Origin: Adlercreutzia equolifaciens DSM 19450
GTDB taxonomy: Bacteria; Actinomycetota; Coriobacteriia; Coriobacteriales; Eggerthellaceae
DNA: 64,000 nucleotides
Assembly (NCBI RefSeq): GCF_000478885.1
Contig: NC_022567.1
Coordinates: 620,001-684,000, forward strand
Direction: 5' to 3'
Part shown: piece after piece, positions 8,464-17,356 of the stretch
Position numbering within the stretch: the first letter of the stretch is position 1
How the letters are laid out: every line of letters begins with the position of its first letter
Program-made: the position numbers and the translations under genes
Notes under the pieces: model-generated
What the model was told of the DNA's origin: nothing
Seen by the model: the letters and a program-made list of their open reading frames with translations, nothing else
Databases searched by the model: none

Positions 8464-9752
8464 GCGAGAACGCAAGCGAGAGCATTCAGACCCGGCGGCT
8501 CGACGGCACCCATCGCGTCGTCATCACCGGCGTGGGCGCGGTGACGCCGGCCGGCGTGGGCGTCGAGGCGTTGTGGGAGGCGCTCATGGGGCGCGAGTGC
8601 TGCATTGAGCCCATCGAGCGCTTCGATACGAGCGAGTACGAGGTGCACATTGCCGGCGAGGTGCGCGACTTCGACGGCGTCGAGCACGGCCTGACCAAGA
8701 AGGAGGCCCGTCGCTTCGAGCGCTTCGTGCAGTATGCCATTGTGGCGGCCGACGAGGCGCTGGCCCAGTCCGGCTTGGAAGTGACCGACGAGAACCGCGA
8801 CCGCATTGCGGTGGTGTTCGGCACCGGCATCGGCGGCATCGACGAGCTGCAGAAGAGCTTCGCCACCTTGGAGGAGAAGGGCCCCAAGCGCGTGAATCCC
8901 CTGTTCATCCCCACGATGATCGGGAACATCGCGGCCGGCAACCTGGCCATTCGTTACGGCATGCGCGGCGAGTGCCTGAACGTGGTGACCGCCTGCGCCA
9001 CCGGTGCCCACTGCATCGGCACGGCGCTGCGTGACATCCGCCACGGCTACATCGACGCGGCGCTCGTGGGCGGCACGGAGGAGTCCGTGAGTCCCATCTG
9101 CATCGCCGGCTTCACCAATTTGTCGGCCCTTACCCGCGCCGAGGATCCCAAGGAGGCCTCGCTGCCCTTCGACGCCCGCCGCGGCGGGTTCGTGGCCGGC
9201 GAGGGGGCGGGGGCCCTGGTCATCGAGTCGTTGGAAAGCGCGCTCGCCCGCGGGGCTGAGCCCATCGCCGAGATCACCGGCTTCGGCAGCACGGGCGACG
9301 CCTATCACATGACCGCGCCCGACCCGGAGGCCACCGCGATCACGGCAGCCATGGCTGCGGCTCTGGCCGAGGGCGGCTTCACCCCGGCCGATCTGGGGCA
9401 CCTGAACGCCCACGGCACGGGCACGCCGGCCAACGACGCCACGGAGTCGAAGGCGCTCGCGAATCTCATGGGCGGCGCGGAGGCGGCCGCTTCCGTGCCC
9501 GTCACGTCCATCAAGGGCACCACGGGCCACATGCTCGGCGCCGCCGGTGCCGTGGAGGCCATCGTGTGCGCCCTGTCCGTGGCCCGCGACGCGGTGCCCC
9601 CCACGGCCGGCTTCGCCGAGGCCGCCGAGGACTGCCCGGTGGCGGTGGTCACCGAGGCGGTCACCGACTATCCGCAGAAGGTGGCCCTGTCGACCTCGCT
9701 GGGCTTCGGCGGCCACAACGCCGCCTTGGCCTTCTCGCCCTATAACGGTTAG
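8460..9752 (+). CDS. fabF: Beta-ketoacyl-ACP synthase II
   Basis: Elongating condensing enzyme of 430 aa. Cys in VVTACATGAH is the nucleophile; the two catalytic His residues lie in LNAHGTGTPAND and KGTTGHMLGAAG. The GGHNAALAF tail and GEGAGALVIE loop are also typical. The start is the ATG at 8460 within the ATGA overlap with fabG, giving MSENASESIQTRRL. Further upstream in-frame starts would overlap fabG deeply. Normal family length. Confidence 0.94.
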   Translation: MSENASESIQTRRLDGTHRVVITGVGAVTPAGVGVEALWEALMGRECCIEPIERFDTSEYEVHIAGEVRDFDGVEHGLTKKEARRFERFVQYAIVAADEALAQSGLEVTDENRDRIAVVFGTGIGGIDELQKSFATLEEKGPKRVNPLFIPTMIGNIAAGNLAIRYGMRGECLNVVTACATGAHCIGTALRDIRHGYIDAALVGGTEESVSPICIAGFTNLSALTRAEDPKEASLPFDARRGGFVAGEGAGALVIESLESALARGAEPIAEITGFGSTGDAYHMTAPDPEATAITAAMAAALAEGGFTPADLGHLNAHGTGTPANDATESKALANLMGGAEAAASVPVTSIKGTTGHMLGAAGAVEAIVCALSVARDAVPPTAGFAEAAEDCPVAVVTEAVTDYPQKVALSTSLGFGGHNAALAFSPYNG

Positions 9753-9761
9753 GAGGAGCCG

Positions 9762-10223
9762 ATGACTGAGGAGAACGCGATGGCGCCGCTGCCCTGGGGG
9801 CGCGAGGTCATCGAAGGGATTCTGCCCCATCGCGATCCGTTCGTGTGGGTGAGTCGCATTGTGGCCATCGAGCCCGGCGCTTCCATTGAAGGAGAGCTGG
9901 ATGTGCCCGCCGACCTGGATATCTTCCGCGGGCATTTTCCCGATCACCCGGTGCTGCCGGGCGTCATCATCATGGAGGCGCTCGCCCAATGCGCTTCCAT
10001 CGCGGTGCTGCAGTCGCCCGAGCTGCGCGGGTGCATCGGCTTTCTCACCGGCATAGACGCGGCGAAGTTCCGCCGTCAGGTGGCCCCGGGCGAGACGGTG
10101 ACGTTGCGAGCGACCATCGTGAAGTCGTCGCGCCGCCTCGTGGTGGCCGAGGTGGAGGCGTCCGTGGACGGCGAGGTCTGCGCCACGGCCACCCAGAAGT
10201 ACGTGCTCGCACCCAAGGAGTAA
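9762..10223 (+). CDS. fabZ: 3-hydroxyacyl-ACP dehydratase
   Basis: Hot-dog-fold dehydratase of 153 aa acting on 3-hydroxyacyl-ACP. The signature ILPHRDPF near the N-terminus is present, followed by GHFPDHPVLPGV with the catalytic His and EALAQ with the catalytic Glu on the central helix. It lies 9 bp after fabF and 2 bp before accDA. No separate fabA or isomerase is seen in this cluster. Confidence 0.94.
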   Translation: MTEENAMAPLPWGREVIEGILPHRDPFVWVSRIVAIEPGASIEGELDVPADLDIFRGHFPDHPVLPGVIIMEALAQCASIAVLQSPELRGCIGFLTGIDAAKFRRQVAPGETVTLRATIVKSSRRLVVAEVEASVDGEVCATATQKYVLAPKE

Positions 10224-10225
10224 CT

Positions 10226-12823
10226 ATGGCCAAAGCGGCTTCCAAGTACATCAGCTTCGACACGGCGGGGAACTTCGTCTCCGAGCTTGCGGATGGCCCT
10301 GCGGCCCCTGAGGCGACCGAGGACGGCTCGCTGAAATCGGCGGTCTCCTACGCCCTGGACGCCATCGTGGAAGCGGCCGGCACCCTGCCGGACACGGCGG
10401 CGGCCCTGGTGAGCGCCCGTGCCGGGGCGACCCATCGCGACCCGGAGGAGAAGGTGGCCGACGTCTCCGAGCACGTCCGGTCCACCATCGGCGACGACTT
10501 CGCCGTAAGTGCGACAACGGGCGCCAAGCCCCGGGCCCTCGTCATCGCCTCGGCCAAGAACGCCCGGGCCTTCGTGGTGCCCATGGAGCAGGCGGGCCTC
10601 GACGTCGTCTTCGCCACGGTGGACAACCGCTCGCTGGACGGCTTCGCTCGGCGCATGCTGCCCACGCACAACCTGGGCAGCACCACGGCCGATGTGGACG
10701 CCGATACGCTTTCCGCCAACATCTACACGGTGCTCTCGGCGGCCAAGGCCTGCGGCGCCTCGCTCATCTTCCTCGACAGCGCCAAGGCGCCGCTCGCCGA
10801 GGACGCCTATTTCCTGCGCCATGCCGCTAAGCGCGGTCTGCGCGTGTTCGCTCCGGCCACCGAGGGCACCTTGCGCACCGGTTGGGTGGAGCTTTTGCCC
10901 GCCGCCAGCACGACGGAGCCCTCCGAGGCGCCTTGGGAGTCGGCGCCGGCGCCAGCGCCGCTTGTCGATGACGATGAGGGGCCGACCCATTGGCGCCGCT
11001 GCCACTACTGCAAGCTCTTCTTCGACAAAGAGGAGATCATCGAGCTGGGCGGCTATTGCCCGGCCTGCGGCACCCTGCAGCGCCTGCGCTCCGACGAGCG
11101 TCTGGCCGCCACGATGGACGCGGATTCGTTCGAGGAGTGGAACGCGGTCATGCCCGATTTCGATCCGCTCGACTTCCCCGGCTATCCCGAGAAAATTGCC
11201 GATCAGCGCGCAAAGAGCGGGCTTGAAGAGGCCGTGCGCACGGGGCGCGCGACTATTGCGGGGCTGCCTTTGGCTGTAGGCGTCATGGAGTCCGGCTTCT
11301 TCATGGGCTCGATGGGGCATGCGGTGGGCGAGAAAGTGGCCGCGATGATCGACCGCGCCATCGCCGAGCGTCTGCCGGTCGTCGTGTTCTGCGCATCCGG
11401 GGGCGCCCGCATGCAGGAGGGGCTCGTCTCGCTGATGCAGATGGCGAAGGTGTCCTGCGCCGTGGAACGCCTGGGGGCGGCCCATCTGCCCTTCATCACC
11501 GTGCTCACCGACCCCACGACCGGCGGCGTGACGGCGTCGTTCGCCATGCAGGGCGACATCATTTTGGCCGAACCCGGCGCGCTCATCGGGTTTGCCGGGC
11601 AGCGCGTCATCCGCGACACCATCAAGCAGGAGCTGCCGGAAGGGTTCCAAACCGCCGAGTTCGCGCTCGAGCACGGGCTCATCGACGCCATTGTCGAGCG
11701 CTCCCAGATGCGCAGCGTTCTGGCGCAGCTGCTCGCGCTGCACGCGCCCGCCGACGATATGGGGCGCATCGTCACCTACCACAGCGTCATGGACGCCCTG
11801 CGCGTCGGCCCGGGCGCCTACGGCTCGGTGGATGTGGCCCCTGAGGCCCAGGCGGTGGGCGAGCGCATTCGCGACGAGGAAGCCGCCGGGTTGTGGCGCA
11901 GCTTGGCTGGAGTGCCGGTGGTGGGCGAGCTTATCGGGCGGTCGGAAAGCCCCGAGGAGGCCGAGGAGGCGTGCCGCCGCGAATTGGAGCGCCACGCCCG
12001 CCGCGAGGCCCGCAAGTCCGGGGTGAGTTTGGAGGCTCCGGCCGGCAGCGCGTGGGAGAGCGTGCAGATCGCCCGCAACGTGCACCGTCCCACGGCGCGC
12101 CGCTATATCGACGGCATCGTCGAGGGCTTCATCGAGCTGCACGGCGACCGCGCCTTCGCCGACGACGGGGCCATTCTTGCCGGCATCGGCTGGATTTCCG
12201 GCCATCCGGTGACGATCATCGCCCAGGAGAAGGGCGTGAACTTGGCCGATCGCGTGGCCCGCAATTTCGGCTGCCCCCAACCTGAGGGCTACCGCAAGTC
12301 GCTGCGCCTCATGCGCGAGGCGGAGAAGTTCGGCCGGCCGATTCTCTGCCTGGTGGACACTCAGGGTGCCTTCTGCGGCACCGAGGCCGAGGAGCGCGGC
12401 CAGGGCAACGCCATCGCCGACAACCTGGTCGCCATGGCCGGCCTGCGCGTTCCCGTGGTGAGTGTGCTTCTGGGCGAGGGCGGAAGCGGCGGCGCCTTGG
12501 CGCTGGCCGTGGGCAACCGCGTGGCCATGCAGGAGCACGCGGTGTACTCGGTGCTCTCGCCGGAAGGTTTCGCTTCCATCCTGTGGAAGGACCGCACCCG
12601 CGCGCCCGAGGCCGCCGAGGCCATGCAGATGGACGCTGCCTCGGTTTTGGCCGGCGGCATCATCGACGCGGTCATCTCGGAGGGGGAGGGCCCGGCTCAC
12701 GAGAACCCGGAGGCCGCCATCGCCGCCGTGCGCGACTACGTCCGCGAGGCCTACAAGGAGCTGTCTGGCATGACGCCCGACGAACTCGTAGCCCAGCGCC
12801 AGGAACGCTTCGCGAAGTTCTAG
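10226..12823 (+). CDS. accDA: Fused acetyl-CoA carboxylase carboxyltransferase (beta+alpha) with extra N-terminal domain
   Basis: 865-aa fusion. Residues ~100-210 resemble a degenerate biotin-carboxylase N-terminal (preATP-grasp) domain: ALVIASAKNARAFVVPMEQA, then an alternating alpha/beta pattern ending GLRVFAP. The rest of a biotin carboxylase is absent. Residues 259-281 form a four-Cys zinc ribbon (CX2C-X15-CX2C), the AccD hallmark. The AccD carboxyltransferase domain follows (CASGGARMQEG, LTDPTTGGV), and residues ~600-865 are AccA (QEKGVN, LVDTQGAFCG, GEGGSGGALA). It transfers carboxylate from biotin to acetyl-CoA to make malonyl-CoA. ATG 10226 has AAGGAG 5 nt upstream. No BCCP, intact biotin carboxylase or ACP gene is in the window. 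Confidence 0.92.
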   Translation: MAKAASKYISFDTAGNFVSELADGPAAPEATEDGSLKSAVSYALDAIVEAAGTLPDTAAALVSARAGATHRDPEEKVADVSEHVRSTIGDDFAVSATTGAKPRALVIASAKNARAFVVPMEQAGLDVVFATVDNRSLDGFARRMLPTHNLGSTTADVDADTLSANIYTVLSAAKACGASLIFLDSAKAPLAEDAYFLRHAAKRGLRVFAPATEGTLRTGWVELLPAASTTEPSEAPWESAPAPAPLVDDDEGPTHWRRCHYCKLFFDKEEIIELGGYCPACGTLQRLRSDERLAATMDADSFEEWNAVMPDFDPLDFPGYPEKIADQRAKSGLEEAVRTGRATIAGLPLAVGVMESGFFMGSMGHAVGEKVAAMIDRAIAERLPVVVFCASGGARMQEGLVSLMQMAKVSCAVERLGAAHLPFITVLTDPTTGGVTASFAMQGDIILAEPGALIGFAGQRVIRDTIKQELPEGFQTAEFALEHGLIDAIVERSQMRSVLAQLLALHAPADDMGRIVTYHSVMDALRVGPGAYGSVDVAPEAQAVGERIRDEEAAGLWRSLAGVPVVGELIGRSESPEEAEEACRRELERHARREARKSGVSLEAPAGSAWESVQIARNVHRPTARRYIDGIVEGFIELHGDRAFADDGAILAGIGWISGHPVTIIAQEKGVNLADRVARNFGCPQPEGYRKSLRLMREAEKFGRPILCLVDTQGAFCGTEAEERGQGNAIADNLVAMAGLRVPVVSVLLGEGGSGGALALAVGNRVAMQEHAVYSVLSPEGFASILWKDRTRAPEAAEAMQMDAASVLAGGIIDAVISEGEGPAHENPEAAIAAVRDYVREAYKELSGMTPDELVAQRQERFAKF

Positions 12824-12839
12824 GAGGATATCCGGCTTT

Positions 12840-12878
12840 CCGGCCGCCCCGCGTTGCGCCTCGCGCTACGGCGGCCGG
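12840..12878. terminator. Hairpin after the fab-acc operon
   Basis: Nine-bp perfect stem CCGGCCGCC (12840-12848) with GGCGGCCGG (12870-12878), starting 16 bp past the accDA stop. An inner CGCG/CGCG pairing is possible. There is no U-run after it, so termination is inferred from position only. Confidence 0.5.
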
Positions 12879-12917
12879 ATGCTCTCGGGACAATTTGCAT
12901 GTCTCTATTTTCGCAAA

Positions 12918-13094
12918 AATTGCGATTGTTAGCACGAGGGGATGGCTCACACTCTGTCTTGTTCTGAAACGGGATCTTTTGATGGGAAGATAGAGCATTT
13001 TAAAGGAAAGACGATGCGCAATGAGCTGGTTTTGCTCCGCTTCGCGTCGTCCTCGTCCCCTTGGGCATTCTTCGTTTGCTAACAATCGCAATTT
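12918..13094. repeat. Intergenic element bounded by an 18-bp perfect inverted repeat
   Basis: AAATTGCGATTGTTAGCA (12918-12935) is exactly inverted at 13077-13094, enclosing 141 bp without a convincing gene. A second element at 27700-27854 has a related terminal repeat (TTTCGAGTTGTTAGAC), and both right ends are followed by TTCTTGG. The enclosed sequences are not obviously alike. It could be a miniature mobile element or a regulatory pair; no target duplication is visible. Confidence 0.6.
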
Positions 13095-13150
13095 CTTGGA
13101 AAAAACCGAGGGGCAAGTTGTCTCGAGCGATGAAAATGTCTCGGGCGATG

Positions 13151-13181
13151 AAAAAGCGGACCACCCGGTGGGCGATCCGCT
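13151..13181 (-). terminator. Intrinsic terminator after ddh
   Basis: On the minus strand, AGCGGA...TCCGCT (with CCACC/GGTGG pairing inside) is followed directly by five T residues. It lies 46 bp past the ddh stop. Confidence 0.75.
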
Positions 13182-13226
13182 TGCTAATGAGCGTGCGTGT
13201 TCGCTGGTGCCGTCGGGCGTGCGGCC

Positions 13227-14216
13227 TTACAGCATCTTCGCGCGGAGCTCCTCGGGGGTCATGGGCGAGAGCAGCGCCGGCGCGATGTCAAAGATAGTAC
13301 GGCAGCCCGTCTCGCCCGCACAGGCCATGCGCCAGCAGGCGCGGGCGCAGGCGACGAGCACGCTGCCGGTGAACTCCGGGTTGGAATCGAGCTTCAGCGA
13401 GTACTCGATCACATGGGTGTTCTCGCCGGCGGCGCCCGTGGTGCCGGTGCGGATGACCGAGCCGCCGTGGGGAATGCCGGCGTGATCGCGGTCGAGCTCT
13501 TCCTGGGAGATGAAGGTGACTGTGGTGTCGTAGTCGGCGAAGTAGTTCGGCATCGTGACGATGGCCTCTTCGATGGCGGCCGTATCGGCGCCCTCCTCGG
13601 CCACGACGAAGCACTCGCGGGTGTGTTTCTGGCGCGTGGTCAGCTCCGGGTTGGCACCGGAGCGCACGGCCTCCAGCGCCTCGGGCACGGGCACCGTGTA
13701 CTGGCGGGCGTCCACCACGCCGGGGATGCGGCGGATGGCGTCGGAGTGCCCCTGGGAGACGCCGCGGCCCCAGAAGGTGTAGTCGGCGCCGTTGGGCATG
13801 ATGGCGTTGGCGTAAACGCGCGAGACCGAAAACATGCCCGGATCCCAGCCCACCGAGATGACGGCCACATGCCCCGTCTCGCGGGCCACCGCGTCGACGG
13901 CGGCGAAGTGCGCCGGGATGTTGGCGTGGGTGTCGAAGGAGTCGACCACGTTGTAGAGCGCAGCGGCTGCCGGGGTCTGCTCGGGCAAGTCGGTGGCCGA
14001 GCCGCCGGCGAGCATGAGCACGTCGATGTCGTCGGTGTGGGCGGCCAGCTCCGTGGCGGGCCAGACGGCGACGTTCTCGCCGAGCGGGTGCACGCTGGCC
14101 GGGTCGCGGCGAGTGAACACGCCCACCAATTCCATGTCGTCGTTGGCGGCGACGGCCAGTTCAATGCCGCGGCCGAGGTTGCCATAGCCGAGAATGCCGA
14201 TGCGGATGGGGTTCAA
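13227..14216 (-). CDS. ddh: meso-Diaminopimelate D-dehydrogenase
   Basis: NADP-dependent, one-step conversion between L-2-amino-6-oxopimelate (tetrahydrodipicolinate) and meso-diaminopimelate, giving lysine and the peptidoglycan cross-linking amino acid. 329 aa. The cofactor loop is IGILGYGNLGRGIE. Family motifs SVGWDPGMFS and GRGVSQGHSDA (substrate binding) are clear, as are PHGGSVIRTG and HVIEYSLKL near the end. The start is TTG at 14216, supported by AAGGAGG 5 nt upstream; the next in-frame ATGs lie well inside the domain. It stands alone with its own terminator. Confidence 0.93.
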   Translation of the reverse strand: MNPIRIGILGYGNLGRGIELAVAANDDMELVGVFTRRDPASVHPLGENVAVWPATELAAHTDDIDVLMLAGGSATDLPEQTPAAAALYNVVDSFDTHANIPAHFAAVDAVARETGHVAVISVGWDPGMFSVSRVYANAIMPNGADYTFWGRGVSQGHSDAIRRIPGVVDARQYTVPVPEALEAVRSGANPELTTRQKHTRECFVVAEEGADTAAIEEAIVTMPNYFADYDTTVTFISQEELDRDHAGIPHGGSVIRTGTTGAAGENTHVIEYSLKLDSNPEFTGSVLVACARACWRMACAGETGCRTIFDIAPALLSPMTPEELRAKML

Positions 14217-14287
14217 TGGTGCCTCCTTGGGTGTTCGCTAAGTGGGAAAGCGGTGCTTCGGGGCCGATGCCTGCTTTGGTTTTGAAG

Positions 14288-16483
14288 CTAGCGGGACAGG
14301 CCGCGCCGCCGGGGTGTCGCATCATTATCGCGTACCGTCTTACGCGCGGGAACCTGTCCGTGGCGAGCGTTACGAGGATTTAACGGAGAGGTACCTTGGC
14401 GCGGCGCTTGCGTCCGTTCGCCGACGGGGCGTTGTGGAATCGGGCGGGCGGAGGGCCCGCGACGCGTCGTTGCGGAAGGCGGCGCGGAAGTTGCTCGCGT
14501 GCTTGCCGGTCGTACGGTGCGGGGCGGCACGGGCTCAACCGGCCGTTGGACGCCCTCAGTCGCGCCCGGGATGCGCGGCGCGGCGGCTGCCCCTTCAATC
14601 TCCTCCCCCTGGGTGGGTATGCGCAGGGTGAACACGGTGACGCCCCGCTCGCTCGCCGCCTCGATGTCGCCGTGATGCGCCACGACGATTTCCCGGGCGA
14701 TGGCGAGCCCCAGCCCCGCGCCGCCCTTCTTCGAGGAGCGCGCCCCGTCTTCGCGGTAGAACTTCTCGAAGATGGTCTCCAGATGGGCGTCGGATATCTC
14801 GCGTCCGCGGTTGGCCACGGTGATGGTGGTCGTGCGGGCGTCCTGGCGGGCGGCGATGGCGATGACGGAGTTCGCGTCGGCGTAGGCCACGGCGTTGCGC
14901 AGCACGTTGCCCAGCGCCCGGGCGAGCTTGTCCGGGTCGATGAAGAACTGGCCGGCGCCGGCGGCATCCACGGTGATGCGAATGTTGCGGGCGGCGGCCT
15001 CGGGGAAGAACGCCTCGGCCACCTGCTGGCAGAACAGGCGCACCCCCACGGTCTCCCGCTCGATGGGAATGGCCGACAGATTGTAGCGGGTGATCTCGAA
15101 GAACTCGTTGATGAGGCTTTCCAAGCGCTCGGCCTTCGAATAGGCGATGTCGGCGTACTTGCGCAGGGTCTCCCGGGGCAGATCGGTCGTCTCGCGCAGC
15201 AGGTCCAGGTAGCCGAGCACCGAGGTGAGCGGCGTGCGGATGTCGTGGGCCAGATAGGCCACCAGCTCGTTCTTGCGCTGCTCGGCGGCGTGGGCGGCGC
15301 GCTCGTCGGCCAGCGACTGCGAGCGGATAACCGCCAGCTCGTTGCGGGCGATGGACAAGTCGGCCGGCAGCTCGATGGGGGCGTCCTTGTCGGCGAGCAG
15401 GCGTCCCACGGCTCCGGACAGCTCGTCGAAGTAGCGCAGCGACCGGTTCAGGGCTCTCAGGATGATGGCGAGCCAGCCGGCCACGAAGACGAGCAGGGCC
15501 AGCGGGAGCTTGAACGACTTGACGAACGTGTAGGTGGCCACGTCGCGCATGCGGTAGACGCCGTCCTCGCCGTACTGGATTTGCCAGACGGGGCTCTCGT
15601 CGGAGACGCCCAGCGCCTGCGCCTCTTCGGCGGAGGTCAGGTCGAGCCAGGCGCTGTAGGCCTGCTCCTGGGATTGGCGAAAGGCGCTTTGCAGAAGGTC
15701 GTTCAGCGTCGGCTGATCATAGCCCAGGACGGCGGCGCTGACGAGAATTCGCGTGGCCGCATCCACCGTGGTCTCCGGCGGCATGAACGTCTGGGCCTCG
15801 GGCAGCGAGAGCCCCAGCTCCTGCAGGGATGCCGACACGCGCAGGGCCGCTATGGCTTGGGCGGCGCTCGCGTCGTCAGCGGGAATGGCCTCGGCGGTCA
15901 GAATGGTCTGATAGGGAAGGAGGGGAACGGCCCGGGCGGTCTTGTCGGCCGGGGCGCTGTCGGTCTCAACATCGAGGGCGGTCGCGTCGTCGATGAAGGT
16001 GCTCGCGTCGCCGATGGCCGCGGCGTTGGTGCCCGAGGCGACGGCCACATCCGTCCCGAGCTTCTCAGCCCGTTCCTTGGCGTGGGCCGCGGCAGCCTCG
16101 GCGTTCTCGGGCGAGTCGGCCATCATGCTCGCGTATTCCGCCAGGGCATCTTCCATCTCGTTCACTTCGCCTTGAACCTCGGCGATAGTGCCCGCATCGT
16201 TGGTGTAGCCGCCCTCGATGGCCTCGTTGACCCAGAGGTCGAACAGGCTGGCATCGTCGAGCAGCCCCTGGTCGGTGAGGATCTGCTGGAACTGCTCGGA
16301 GGAGTTCAGGGTGCGCCAAGACGAGGTCGAGTCGGCCACCCAGTTCGCGATCGAGGGCACCATGAAGGTCTCGATGGCCAGGCAGGCCAGAGCGAAGGCC
16401 CCGCTAAACAGCAAAAGGTTGCGAATGAGGCCGCCGAGCACGCGCCGGCGCAGGACGCGGGCCTGCTCGCTTTTAAGCGCCAT
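14288..16483 (-). CDS. Sensor histidine kinase
   Basis: 731-aa membrane sensor. TM1 lies at about residues 18-40 (NLLLFSGAFALACLAIETFM). A large extracytoplasmic domain of ~290 residues follows, then TM2 (LPLALLVFVAGWLAIILRAL). The H box LVAYLAHDIRTPLTSVLGYL carries the phosphorylated His. The N box is ALGNVLRNAV, the F box FEKFYRED and the G box GGAGLGLAIARE, all of VanS type. The last ~100 residues form a Pro/Arg/Thr-rich, probably disordered tail, which is unusual. The ATG at 16483 overlaps the regulator gene by 11 bp. The signal sensed is unknown. Confidence 0.9.
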   Translation of the reverse strand: MALKSEQARVLRRRVLGGLIRNLLLFSGAFALACLAIETFMVPSIANWVADSTSSWRTLNSSEQFQQILTDQGLLDDASLFDLWVNEAIEGGYTNDAGTIAEVQGEVNEMEDALAEYASMMADSPENAEAAAAHAKERAEKLGTDVAVASGTNAAAIGDASTFIDDATALDVETDSAPADKTARAVPLLPYQTILTAEAIPADDASAAQAIAALRVSASLQELGLSLPEAQTFMPPETTVDAATRILVSAAVLGYDQPTLNDLLQSAFRQSQEQAYSAWLDLTSAEEAQALGVSDESPVWQIQYGEDGVYRMRDVATYTFVKSFKLPLALLVFVAGWLAIILRALNRSLRYFDELSGAVGRLLADKDAPIELPADLSIARNELAVIRSQSLADERAAHAAEQRKNELVAYLAHDIRTPLTSVLGYLDLLRETTDLPRETLRKYADIAYSKAERLESLINEFFEITRYNLSAIPIERETVGVRLFCQQVAEAFFPEAAARNIRITVDAAGAGQFFIDPDKLARALGNVLRNAVAYADANSVIAIAARQDARTTTITVANRGREISDAHLETIFEKFYREDGARSSKKGGAGLGLAIAREIVVAHHGDIEAASERGVTVFTLRIPTQGEEIEGAAAAPRIPGATEGVQRPVEPVPPRTVRPASTRATSAPPSATTRRGPSARPIPQRPVGERTQAPRQGTSPLNPRNARHGQVPARKTVRDNDATPRRRGLSR

Positions 16484-17192
16484 GACCGGTGTCGCCGGGC
16501 GCGCCGCGCAGCTTGTAACCGACGCCCCAAGCGGTTTCGATGAACGTCGTGGAAGCGTCGATATCGGCGAGCTTCTTGCGCAGGCGGCGGATGTGCACCA
16601 TGACCGTGTTGGCCGCCGCGTCGTCGAAGCGCTCGTGCCAGGCCCCTTCGAACAGATCGGCCGCCGAGACCGGTGAGCCGACCGACTGGGCCAGAATCGC
16701 CAGAATGGCGAACTCCTTGGGGGTGAGGTGCAAAGGTTCGCCGTGGAGTGTGGCCAGATGCGTGCGCAGATCCACCTCGATGGCACCGGCGGAAAGCAGG
16801 GTGGAGGAAGCCTGGGGCGCTGCTTGGCGCCGGCGCAGGCGCGCCTTCACGCGGGCCACCAGCTCGCGGGGCCGGAAGGGCTTGGTGACGTAGTCTTCGG
16901 CGCCCAAGGTGAAGCCGACGACTTGGTCGGCCTCCTCGTCCTTCGCCGAGAGGAAGATGACGGGAATGTCCCGCATCTGGCGCATGCGAACGCACAGCTC
17001 GAAGCCGTCGATGCCCGGCATCATGATATCCACGATGGCCAGGTCGAACGGCGTGCGGGCGAGCATGTCGAGGGCCGCCTGTCCGCTGTAGCAGGCCAGC
17101 GCGTCCATGCCCTCGGCCACGAGCAGGTTGACAACCAGATCGGCGATGGCTTGCTCGTCGTCCACCACCAGTATGTGAGCGCGTTTTTCCAT
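16473..17192 (-). CDS. OmpR/PhoB-type response regulator
   Basis: Partner of the overlapping kinase. A receiver domain (residues 1-115) has the acidic pair in LVVDDEQ, the phospho-acceptor Asp in LAIVDIMMPGIDGFE, and Lys in YVTKPFRPREL. A winged-helix DNA-binding domain follows, with LTPKEFAILAILA, VMVHIRRLRKKL and the terminal WGVGYKLRG. The ATG at 17192 (MEKRAHILVV) fits the receiver fold. It has no Shine-Dalgarno but sits 7 nt after a TACAAT box, so the message is probably leaderless. A longer start at 17237 would lie upstream of that promoter. Confidence 0.92.
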   Translation of the reverse strand: MEKRAHILVVDDEQAIADLVVNLLVAEGMDALACYSGQAALDMLARTPFDLAIVDIMMPGIDGFELCVRMRQMRDIPVIFLSAKDEEADQVVGFTLGAEDYVTKPFRPRELVARVKARLRRRQAAPQASSTLLSAGAIEVDLRTHLATLHGEPLHLTPKEFAILAILAQSVGSPVSAADLFEGAWHERFDDAAANTVMVHIRRLRKKLADIDASTTFIETAWGVGYKLRGAPGDTGHGA

Positions 17193-17199
17193 AAGGGCT

Positions 17200-17230
17200 A
17201 TTGTACGCGATTCGCCCCGGGTTTTGCCAA
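17200..17230 (-). promoter_or_regulatory. Candidate promoter giving a leaderless response-regulator mRNA
   Basis: On the minus strand TTGGCA (17225-17230) and TACAAT (17200-17205) are separated by 19 bp. The ATG at 17192 follows the -10 box after 7 nt, where transcription would begin. The wide spacer weakens the call. Confidence 0.45.
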
Positions 17231-17356
17231 TGGGCATGCCATCCCGTGACAGCTTCAGGAAAAGTTAAGGTGCCCTGCCGGAAATGTCAGATTTCGCTAT
17301 GGGACGCGTAAGCCGGCTCGTCGGTAAGGTAGAGGCGCAACGTAAGGAGAAAACCC

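Noticed and set aside
10076..12700. Long minus-strand open frame opposite accDA
   Set aside because: Antisense shadow of a well-supported enzyme; composition typical of a GC-biased reverse frame.
13021..13485. Plus-strand frame over the ddh terminator and 3' end
   Set aside because: It reads through a terminator and the antisense of ddh; no protein features.
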